64,000 nucleotides of DNA from Sipunculus nudus (taxonomy: Eukaryota; Annelida; Sipuncula; Golfingiida; Sipunculidae), in assembly GCA_026874595.1 (NCBI GenBank), contig CM049320.1, positions 29,746,714 through 29,810,713 of the forward strand. Reading direction: 5' to 3'. Made by a program: the position numbers and the translations under genes. Under the pieces are notes generated by a model, which had not been told where the DNA came from, did not search any database, and saw only the letters and a list, made by a program, of their open reading frames with translations. Shown here one piece after another: positions 35,500-45,800 of the stretch; position 1 is the stretch's first letter, and every line of letters begins with the position of its first letter.

Positions 35500-38400
35500 T
35501 AAATCATTAGTATAATCATCATAACAGTTTATTGCAGTATAGGTTATAAAACTAGGGACCAATGGGTCTCGACGCTCAGCTGCATTTGTCTATAAGGATA
35601 TATGTTTATGAGGTTTTCCAAAATATTGGTCCTGTGATCAGTTTGAAGCCAACCTGCCTACCCAAACTGGAGTTATCATCCATAAACTAATTTGTGAATG
35701 GATGGGTCCTGTGACCTTAACCTTTGACCTTGTGACCCCAGAATCAAAAGAAAACTACACCTATTGTCAGGTGCACCACATGTCAATGATGGAAGGATTG
35801 AGATGAAAAGTTTGGCTTAAATGGATTCACAATCTTTCTAAAGTAGTGGGTCCTGTGACCTTGACCTTTATATCTCACGACTCAGAATCAACAGTTCTTA
35901 CTTAAGTGGTGGGACATATATAAGTCAACTTTGAAACCAATATTTCAAACCAAACTGTTGTTATCATCTGGAAACTAATATGTGGATAGATGGCCCCATG
36001 ACCTTGACCTTTGACCTTGTGACCCCAAAAATCCATTCGTTACTTCCATTATTGGCAACATCTAGAAGATGGAAAGTTTAGGACAGAGAGTTTAGCTAAA
36101 AATAAATCAACAATCTTTTTAAAAAAGTGGTTCCTGTGACCTTGACCTTTGGCCTTATGACCCCAAAATCAAAAGGGTACTTCTATTATTGGTGGGTCAT
36201 ATATAAGTCAAAATTGAAACCAATATGTCAATCCAAACTGGAGTTATCATCCAGAAACAAATATGTGGACAGATGGGCCCCTGTGACCATGACCTTTGAC
36301 CTTGTGACCCCCAAATCAATCAGGTTCTTCCCCTATCGGCAGCTCAGCTATATGTGCAAGATGGAAGGTTTGGGATGAAACCTTTGGTTTAAAATGCATC
36401 CACAATCTTTCATTATTAGTGGGTACTGTGACCTTGACCTTTGACCTCATGATCCCAAATTGAACAGAATCTTTCCCTATTGGCAGGTTATCAATATCTT
36501 GAACATGGAAGGTTTGACATGAAAATTTTTGGCTTCAAATGCATATGCATTCTTTTTAAAGAAATGAGTCCTGTGACCTTGACCTTTGACCGTTGGACCC
36601 CAATATCGACACGGTTCTTACTTAAGTGGTGTGTCATATATAAGTTAAGTATGAAGCCAACATGTCAAACTAAACTGGAGTTATCATCTGGAAACTAATT
36701 TGTAAACAGATGGCCCCTGTGACCTTGACCTTTGACCATGTGACCCCAAATTCATTTATGTTTCCCCATACTGGCAAGTCATCTAAATGCGCAAAATGGA
36801 AAGTTTAGGATGAAAAGCTTGGCTTAAAATGCAGCAAAAATCTTTTTCAATAAGTGAGTCCTGTGATCTTGACCTTTGACCTAGTGACCCCAAAATCATA
36901 TAGGTTCTTGCTTTAGTGGTGGGCCATACGTACGTAAGTCAAGTTGGAAATCAATGTGTCAATACAACCTGGAGTTATCATCTGGAAAAAAATTTATGTG
37001 GATGGACGGATGGACAGGCAGACAGACAAACAGACAGACAGACAAAGGAAAACTATATAGCATCCATGGCACTTGTGATCAATAAACACACCAGGTTTTG
37101 GGACATAATATGTGATTACAGCTGAGAAACTGACATGATTGTTGTCATTTTATAGTAAAAAATAGAAAAATATTCGTTAAAATAACAAAAATACAGGTGG
37201 CGCCACCACTATTTGGGAACTGACAAAACTACTCATGGTCAATATTCAAGGCAAGATTCATGAAAATCCATGCATTAATTATCAAGATATTGGAGGTTTT
37301 GTATTATATTTTTGATTATTCTGGGGGGGTAATTTCAAGCCCCATAGCTCGGAGGATATATCGGTCATAGTGACCTAATTTCAGGTTTTCAAGGAGATTG
37401 TTTATTGACCTCCTTGGATGTTCACTTAGAAGTTTCTAGGACCAGCAGTTACGTGCCCTAGCTGCTAATGGACGGACGACGGACAAAGCGCCATTCCTAT
37501 ACCTCAGTTGACTTACAGACAGCTGAGCTAAAAATAGTATATATAAAGCTAGGTTACACGTGGTACTACCGTTGATTTTGACTATGAAAATATAGAAATA
37601 AAAAATATAAGTGAAACAATATTATTCCCATTATCATTACGCTGATACATACTGTCGAAAATAAACATTTTTATCCAAATCGATATATATCATAATTACT
37701 GCTTAGTTAATTTGAATAAAATACAGGAAATTTATTTGGTTTACTATTCCTGTCTCATCTGTTCTTTATCAGCTTACACTCTGAACCAATCGAGTCTAGG
37801 TTGCGCATGAAAATACGACAATTGAAAGTATCCCAACCCCCCAATCCCGGTCATCCATCAGTATTTCGAACATAAACTCACCGCCAGCCAGTCTATAATA
37901 ACCTCGTTTTCAACTGAATCCGTTATTAGCAGACGATCAAGTTTCACTGGTAAAATGTCGTCAGGATCCTCACAAGACTCGTAACTGGATTCAGTATCGC
38001 TTTCCTTAACCTCTTCTTGTGATCCAACATCGAGATTCTTTTTTTAAAAATATAGCAATAATTGAATAATTAAATTAGGACCTCAGTAACAGTGATTATA
38101 ATGAAACTTGTTTATATAACTAAGGGGGACAAGAGATTTGCATACCTTCCATCGAACACATGATATTAATGGGTAATGGGTTTGCGATGTACATGTGTAT
38201 ATGTCCAACGATCGGGGACATATATAGGGCCTATTACATATTTAAAATGAGTATTTGCAAAATATAGGCCTATATATTTTCCTGCATAGGCTTATAGTCC
38301 GGGTTCGCATAATTCCTTAATAAAACATGAATTGTTTTATTTAATCTTTCACATACATGCACGTATACACCGATTCTTGCATGTATTTTTACATGTATTT

Positions 38401-38684
38401 CATAACACAAAGAGTGACGGCCGGAGCACACCAACAACATTCACTAATTCCGGTAGTTTTATTAACACACTCGATATCGGCGTCAGTGTAGGTCTCCCAA
38501 TGTACATTATTAAACATAGCACAGTTAATCAAAAGTTTAAACGTCTAATATTTCAGAACTCATTTGATATATATACACTCCTTTATATCAGAATCAAACA
38601 GAGCCACGTATATGTAACTATATCGTAAGCTTGACAGACCTGACAAAGTTGAGTTGGTTCTGATCCTTCTGTATCCGTCGCCAT
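30317..38684 (-). CDS. Gene B: stand-alone eIF4G-type W2-domain protein, 197 aa
   Basis: Five coding exons: 38640-38684, 37882-38037, 35256-35337, 34493-34639 and 30317-30480, all in frame with GT-AG sites. The first two give a short leader (MATDTEGSEPTQLCQ) and an acidic Ser/Glu/Asp-rich stretch, then KLDRLLITDSVENE. The rest is a complete W2 domain: IIDWLA, FIRALVSSVC, LLRRFLKRD, then FYDVLYDEDVISEEAF and finally FLSWLHETEEE. Exon boundaries and phases (0, 1, 1) equal those of gene A's W2 exons, so it is a partial duplicate of an eIF4G-like gene without MIF4G or MA3. Unlike gene A it keeps the acidic end of the second aromatic/acidic box. In the family this region recruits MNK kinase, so a kinase-docking or decoy role is inferred. 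The Met-containing frame upstream of the last exon is intron. Confidence 0.83.
30498..30551. repeat. TA microsatellite beside a splice acceptor
   Basis: Pure TA run starting about 17 bases upstream (in transcription) of the acceptor of the last gene B exon. Confidence 0.95.
31146..33570 (+). repeat. R1 family element, copy d (about 2.4 kb, DR1-array type)
   Basis: Head palindrome TGACCCATGGGTCA at 31147-31160 followed by TGACGCTCAGCTG. Tail: GGACGG-rich run, GCCGGACAAAGACCCATCG, hairpin 33534-33564, then AAAA. Between about 32480 and 33250 there are several units with TGACCTTGACCTTTGACCT boxes. It lies in the gene B intron between 30480 and 34493. The interior before 32400 differs from copies a and e. 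Confidence 0.72.
33897..33927. repeat. AAT microsatellite
   Basis: Tandem AAT triplets in a gene B intron. Confidence 0.9.
34375..34427. repeat. TA microsatellite in gene B intron
   Basis: Pure TA run about 65 bases downstream of the donor at 34493. Confidence 0.95.
34760..35095 (+). repeat. R2 family element, copy d
   Basis: Runs from TTTGCATGTTCATCCTTG and a TG microsatellite (34787-34811) to GGCGGAGACTTGCAGTGCTT and AGATTTCTAC. It shares AAACGGAATCTTATGATATT and GGAGCATCCAAC with the other copies. Gene B intron between 34639 and 35256. Confidence 0.65.
35459..35503. repeat. AAT microsatellite
   Basis: Tandem AAT triplets immediately left of R1 copy e, in a gene B intron. Confidence 0.9.
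35549..37535 (+). repeat. R1 family element, copy e (about 2 kb, DR1-array type)
   Basis: Head ACTAGGGACCAATGGGTCTC with GACGCTCAGCTGC; tail GGACGACGGACAAAGCGCC, hairpin 37503-37530, then AAAAA. It aligns along its full length with copy a at 916-2830, sharing the same order of DR1-type boxes, the GGTGGCGCCACCACT segment near 37196 and the GGTTTTGTATTATA segment. It lies in the gene B intron between 35337 and 37882. Confidence 0.78.
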
Positions 38685-38695
38685 GCTTCTATTTG

Positions 38696-38705
38696 GGGAA
38701 ATTCC
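38696..38705. promoter_or_regulatory. NF-kappaB-type site at the gene B start
   Basis: GGGAAATTCC fits the GGGRNWYYCC consensus exactly. It ends 12 bp upstream of gene B's ATG on the minus strand. It may fall in the 5' UTR or core promoter, since no TSS is known. Confidence 0.35.
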
Positions 38706-41170
38706 AAAGGGTTGATAAAGTTGTCGCCAGCACGATTAGTGCCCTCTGTCGGCAGCGAAAATACAATGTCACTTGTAGAGAACTAATTAAAAATTGTGTT
38801 TCAAGTGACTGTCAAATTGTCTAGGTATAGAGATAAATCAAAAGATGGGATTTGGATATACTTTTTAAGTATTAACCTTACCCGTGAATCTCAATAGCAA
38901 AATCTCACTGTCAATATTCTAGCGACAACGCTATCCTATTGGAAACCGTGACAGGTTTTTCCCGGAGCGTGTGAATTTATAAATAACCTTGTATGATTCA
39001 CTCAGTATGATGCCGGGTAACTTATCTGCAAAAACTCAGTTTACAGCTACGTGTGACACTGTTTTGTGGAAACCAGAGGTTTTCCTCCGACTGATACTGT
39101 AATATACATACTATAACATACACCCGGGGCGGATTCATAGGGTGCCAATGCACGGGATACAAGAGAATGGCCTCGGATGTATCAACGAGAGCAACGACAT
39201 GAATTAATAAACCTATTCCAGATCAAACTCAAATGTATTACTGAATTAACCATGCCCTATAACACTCATGCTGTGGAATTTTACATATAAAGTTTATTTG
39301 GTGCACTTTGTGCTCTGGATCGAGGAAACACTGGTGTCAACCATTTTCCCCATCTGAGGGTCCTTGGTGTCAAACACTTGAACCCATACAGTAGCTGCAG
39401 TGCTTCAAAGTTGTACGCAGGAGAATTTATATATATGTTTAATCGATTTTTATCTTTTACCTAAATCAGTTTTCGTTTTTCTTAGTAGTAACATTCATTC
39501 TTGTCTTGTCAATATATTTTTTTTAATCTCTAAGTATTTTTATTGTTTAATAATTTATAATGCATGAGGTTAAATCATGGTATAATTGTATTTTGATAAT
39601 CATCTATATTTTTTACGTTTATTATTATATAAATAAACGTACTTTGTTAAGAAATTTTGAACACTCTTTGGGTGAAAAGAGTGCTATATAAATATGGTAT
39701 AATAATAAGAATAAGAATAATTTATTACCATGTTTCTCATTTACAAAGCAATATCCATTAAGAATCCGAGAAGCAAAACAGACCGATGTTACATCCAAGC
39801 AATTCTGTTGCAATGACTATCTTTATAATGCATGTACTATTTTATGATAAATCTTGCCACACTTAATTCAGCTCAGTTGAATAAGAGAATTCTTATCTCT
39901 ACCTTAACTGGGCGCATATCGTATTCGTGCCCTGAAATGTCTGTCTCTGAATCTTCGGAAAGCTTCAGGAAATCTCCGTTGGAAATCAAAATTAGGTCAC
40001 ATTGGACAATATAGGATCTTCCCACGAAATATGATTCTAGGTCACCGGTGATAGTCAAGACCAAGGGGTGATTGTCTGGACCAATGGGTAAGGATCAAGG
40101 GCAACGTATGAGGGTCAAGGCTTACGTGAGATGATAAAGGTCAATGGGTGGTCGTCAAGTCCAACTGATGATGGCCTAGGCTCTCTCTCTCTCTATCTCT
40201 GACACACACACACACACACACAGACATATATACGGGCACCCCTATACCAAGGGCACCTCCTATTTACGGCCTCTTACGGGCAGTCCCTTGAAAGTATGTC
40301 CAGATATATATGACCTCCCAACTAAGGGCACCTTTCTATTACGGTTAAAATGTTCGATCCCGTCAGTGTCCATAATTCGGAGGTTCTACTGTGTATTTAT
40401 TCACCTATCCGTTACTCTTATATCTGTCCTTTAGTGACAAAACGCATGTATTTCACACGTATAGCGCTGAGTCTGGACTATGTTTGAAAGATCTTAAAAA
40501 AATGGTCCGAGATTGATGGAGCGGTGGTCCGAGGTCGTATTAAGTGGTGCCACCCTAGCTGTCTTGTCCGAGATCGTATTAGTTGGTGCGACGTACCCTA
40601 GCTGTATTGTCCGAGATCGTATTAGGTGGTGCCGCTGGTGCGACTCTTTGTGGTCTGAAGTCGACGGCCCGGTGGTCCAAGATCGTATTAGGTGGTGCGA
40701 CTCTATGTGATCCGAGATCGTAATAGGTGGTGCGAACCTGTGTGGTCCGAGATCGTAATTGGTGGTTCGACTCAGTGCAGTTCTGGATCGACGGCCCGGT
40801 GGTCCGAGATCGTATGAGGTGGTACGACTCTGTGATGTCGGAGATCGAGAGCCCGATGGTCCGAGATCGTATTAGGTGGTGCGACTCTGTGTGGTCCGAG
40901 ATCGCAAAAGTCCGGGATCTCCAGAAAGCCGACGGATGAAGACCAAGGTGATGATCCAAAGGATTGAAGAAATTGTCCCACTGAGTCATGACCAATGGCC
41001 ATTAGTGATGATTAAGGTGAACGTGGTGGTCCAGCTCCTCGAGATTAAGGCTTGATCCGAGGGGTGCTAACAATTATCCAGGAGCAAACACAAAATGGGG
41101 ACCGGGTAACGACCAAGCCAAAGACTGTTCTCTACGTTCTCTTTCCTTTTACTTTACTTTTAAATAAATC

Positions 41171-41211
<41 letters not shown>

Positions 41212-42070
41212 GTGTGTGTGTGTTTTTAAGTTGATCTAGGTTTGTGTCTCCTGAAATGACTTGTCAGGCCGATACGGGTACGGAAGAACCTCGATCCTAC
41301 ATATTGGACACTTGTGATCGGTGGTTGCTGCTGAGTTAGTTGCCATCTTCGCCTTGCGGATATCCGTTTACTCCTGAACTCCACCAGCCGCGCTATCTTG
41401 CAGTCTGCTACACCTTTGTGTGTAGCTGCATGACACCAAATTCGATCCTTCCCGAAGACTTTAGCACTTTTCTGTGTTCATGGTTATTTTACTCAGTGAA
41501 GTTTTGAGACTGGCCTCCGAATGAAATACAAGTTCTCCATCCAAAAATTGTTTAAACTGGGATTCTTATATCTGGCATGCGGCAAAACGTGCCCTGTCCA
41601 GCGAACTTTCGGAATATGCAGGGGTCGATGGCGTAGATTGATTGGAACTCAGCACGTGTTACGACCTGAGTGTCTGAAACATTATCTTGCCATCTGATGT
41701 TCATCAGAAACACACACATGCACACATACGTTGGAGATTTTCAACTCAATCATCTTTGACTGTATCGACAACGAGTCAAAGTGACACAATTAATAGTTCA
41801 ATTAAAATCATGATTCATGTAATTGTTATTACAATGAAAACATAAACATGACATAAATTACGTAAAACACGTCCCAATTGTAAAATATTGGAAAAAAATA
41901 ACATCTCCATTTAGCATAGTTACATAGCGATCACGATATACCGTTCATACCTATATATAACCCTCCTCTAATGTATGGTATATAGTCCAGAACTGTATAC
42001 AAAAGGCCTAACGCCAACATACCCCCTTGCTCCCAGCCCGTCAGTTTCAGCACGAAACTGACACATTCCG
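38706..42070. other. Intergenic DNA between gene B promoter and gene C 3' end
   Basis: Contains gene B's upstream region, AT-rich sequence, CA and TA/TG microsatellites (40204-40222, 41174-41223) and a GATCG-type minisatellite (40500-40915). Frames of 60-138 residues in the minisatellite are products of the repeat. No gene is supported. Confidence 0.5.
40500..40915. repeat. Minisatellite built on GGTCCGAGATCGTATTAGG
   Basis: The motif GGTCCGAGATCGTATTAGG, followed by TGGTGCGACTCT, recurs with variation and with a second class of unit containing GACGGCCCGGTGGTCC. GATC is the shared core. All three forward frames and the reverse frames show repetitive peptides, as expected of tandem DNA. Confidence 0.85.
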
Positions 42071-42560
42071 GGGGGGGGGGGGGGGTGTCACACTGGTTTT
42101 CCTTATTTCGAGTGCCTATTTACTCAAAATATGCCGTTTTTAAAAACGCCATCAATTAAACCTTTAACACCACCTAAAGAAACAGTTAAAAGCGGTTTAT
42201 TTGGGATTTAATCGGGGAAAAAAACAATGAAAGAAAAGGGGGGGGGGGGGGTGTCACACTGGTTTTCCTTATTTCGAGTGCCTATTTACTCAAAATATGC
42301 CGTTTTTAAAAACGCCATCAATTAAACCTTTAACACCACCTATAGAAACAGTTAAAAGCGGTTTATTTGGGATTTAATCGGGAAAAAAACAATGAAAGAA
42401 AAGGGGGGGGGGGTGTCACACTGGTTTTCCTTATTTCGAGTGCCTATTTACTCAAAATATGCCGTTTTTAAAAACGCCATCAATTAAACCTTTAACACCA
42501 CCTAAAGAAACAGTTTATAGCGGTTTATTTGGGATTTAATAGAAAAAAAAACAAATGAAA
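42071..42560. repeat. Three tandem copies of a 162-166-bp unit
   Basis: TGTCACACTGG starts at 42086, 42252 and 42414. Each unit has an upstream poly-G run, a near-palindromic GCCGTTTTTAAAAACG and the sequence CGGTTTATTTGGG. The copies are almost identical, so the expansion is recent. It lies about 300 bp beyond gene C's stop codon in the direction of transcription. Confidence 0.9.
42196..42529 (-). terminator. Three candidate polyadenylation signals for gene C
   Basis: Minus-strand AATAAA lies at 42524-42529, 42362-42367 and 42196-42201, once in each tandem unit. They are roughly 330, 490 and 650 nt past gene C's stop. Position fits 3' end formation; use is not shown. Confidence 0.45.
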
Positions 42561-42851
42561 GAAAAGCAAGGAAAGATATCAGTAATCCACATGGATATTT
42601 GTCTTATGATTATCCCTATATACTTTGTTCGTGTATGTATAGATAATACATAATGGTATATGTTAAGATATGCTAAAACGACATTCGGGGGAGGGTCCCC
42701 CCCCCCCACACACATTATGTCAAGTGTTTGCATTTCGGCGGGGAAGTTTGTTCCGGCTAAATGCTTAGATGCAAGTCCCGAGGTTGGAGGGCGGGGGGGG
42801 GGGGGGGTTAAGGCCCGTAATTGTCCAGTCCTGGACAAGCTCTGTGCATAA

Positions 42852-45800
42852 TTATAATGATGTCGGACGGGAGTTTTGAACCTTGGAATAATGACCTGGA
42901 GATGGATTATCCTTTGTGTTATATGGCATTCCTTTTGCAGGTGATCTGTAGCGACTGGGGTTGTTTCGATGCTTTCCGGTTTTACCGGAAATGACTTCAT
43001 CTGAGTCAGCTGTGTCATCTGAGTCTTCTCTATTGCCGTCTAAATATGGCTCCTCCCTGGAGGAGGCCCTACTTTTTTTCGCTGTTTTCTTCAGCGGTGT
43101 TGTGTGTTTATTTACAGCTGGCTCTGTGCCATCGATGACGTGTTCTTCCAAAACGAGGCTCCGCGACTCTTCGTCTTTCTTGCGCTCTTTCGGGTTGTAA
43201 TAATATACGTCACCTTCCGTGCCGACGTAAACCGGACCCGCGATGACGTCACCTTCGTCGCTGTCAATTGAATCTCTCCGCGTCAGTTGCGCAGAAGGGT
43301 GATAATCATCAATATCTAAAACGGCGTAAAAATTAAATATTAAATTGAATATAAGTCCAGTTACCTCAAAATGAAAAAGGGATACCCTTTTTCAATGTTT
43401 ATTTTTAATAAATGAATGAGATCACATAGGAACTAGACAGCAGTCAGAGAGCGCATACCCCCGCACCCCTTAGATTTTCACCCTGGTTTTTAATCATCTC
43501 ATATTTGACTCATGATAATCCTGTTTTCATAGTACCTGCATTCTAAATGTATACTATCCGAAAATGGTATGACTGCTTCAACATTTATAAATTATATGCG
43601 TGTTATATACATGTATTTGCAATAACAATAAAATTAAATATATATCACGCGTTTAGCAATCTGCATTAGTGAACTATAACAGGGTTAGGGGATTCATCCG
43701 TTCAACAGTATATTTAAAATATACATACCTCTGTTTGGTACAAACTTCTTTCTTGGTCTCTTTTTCCTGAAATATATGACAAACTTGAAGTCAAGGTAAA
43801 ATAGAAAACATCTAGTGGTCTTTTTGTTTACCTAACGTCGGGGACAGAATTGCAATTGTTGTAACAAGTTAAAATTGTTTACAATGTAATATGCACGCAT
43901 ACATCGCCACCTATAGCCGCACAAAGTGTACATTTGTGTATTATTGGAATATTAAAGACATTTAACGACTGGACACACATCTGAGTTTGTTAACATATAT
44001 CACAGTCTGCTTTTCAAATTATCTTTTGAACCGTTCTGCCATAGATGGCAAAAACTTTACCGATCATTTCAAAACGTAACAAATAGTTTGATATTTAAGA
44101 AAACCTACCCTATGTACTTATGTTCACAACTCACTCATTATAACCTATCAAAAATTCTTTTCCTTCATATTTTGGCAATGAGTTGTGCTTTAGGTCTATT
44201 ACATACCACAGTATACAGGCGATAACAACAGCGAAAGCTATGGAAAGCACGGCGGCGTATGTAGCGATGGCAAGAAGCAGTATGTTGTGAGGGTGGGCGG
44301 TGTCCAGGACGAAGCTTTCACAGGGATGTGGCGTCGGCGGCGGAGTAGCAGCATCTGATCACGTAAAACATAAACATCTCTCAGACACATCATGTAGGTG
44401 ATTTAAATGTACCCATTATGTATAATGTATACATTACTGATCTATGGGTATTTCTGTTTGTGAGAAGTTCTTATAATGTCTTCGTGAAGCACGTGTGAAC
44501 TTGTTTATCAACAACATGTTTGTAAACACACCAATGTTGATTAACGGGAAAAACATGTAAACATCTACGTATTTTGGCATATTTTTATGAAAGCTCCAAG
44601 GGATAACCTTTAGTTTATACTGGCCAGATAAGTGATTGGGCCCCTTTGAAATCACAGGGCACTGAAACGGGGCGTGGCTTTCAGTTTGAAAATGTGTTCG
44701 AGTTTGGAGTCATACGTCCCCTTCATACAACCTTGGCTAGACTTTTTCTGACCAACTGTTGAAATCTAATCAGCTCTTTGTGTATTTGATCCTTTTATCA
44801 GGATGGGATAGAGAATCTAAGAATAGGGAGTCACACACAGGGAGTTTGCAAATCAGGCGCGGATCCGGGATTTATTGCAGGGGCGGGGGGGGGGGGGGGG
44901 GGTCAACGGGTGTCATTGTGCGATCCGAGCAATTTAACCTGTCATGGTTTAAAATTGGTCTAAAAAAAGTTTTGTGGTTGGGAGCGCGGGGGGGGGGGGG
45001 GGGGGGTCAGGCCCCTGGATTCGCGCCTGCAAATCTGGGGTATGGGAGGGAGGTATCCCCAATTGTGTAGAAAACTTTTGTTCAGACTGAGACGTGATTG
45101 TGCAATCTGGGGTCGAAAATAAGGGCACGTGCCCCCTGCGCCCCCTTTATCTACCCCTGAGTCTTAAACTTTTGTTCTTGTTTAATATTATGTGTCACAA
45201 ACATATCTATGGTCCTCTAGCACATAACTGTGTTCTTAAACCATGATCTTATCCGTCAGATGTCGTGCATTTATGTTTCATTCACCTGTTGTAACCGGGC
45301 ATTGTCGTTCAGTTCTAATTATACATATGATCATGCTTAAAACGTATTTTGTTTGTCTATGCTGAATCAAAAAATTTATTATTAATGTACCATGAACAAA
45401 GGAGTAATACACCTTTGAATATTTAAATTTGAAATTACAAAAACATATAGTATTCTGTTAATAAATACATCTTGTTCGGTTTGCAGGATTCTTGAGTAGT
45501 CTGTAGCAGAGAGTAAATGGGATACCGAGGAAAAATCAGACGGAGGCAGGTTAGCGAATAATTATTGGCGCCATCTATGGTTCGCTTTTGAAACCTACAC
45601 AACAACAAAGAAATGCAGGTCACGGGTTCAAGAACTCCATTTTGGATCAAAGGTCAGACCTAGAACAAAGGCCGACCCCGATGAAAGATCTCGTCCGTGA
45701 GAATAAAAACGCCCTAAATCAGAATGATAAAGAATTCTTTCAATTAAGAACATATCAAGGCGATCAAGATTATCTCTAAATTCGATGGACTTTTTTTCAG

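Noticed and set aside
40579-40995. 138-residue repetitive protein
   Set aside because: All frames of the minisatellite give repetitive peptides, so this is a property of the DNA repeat.
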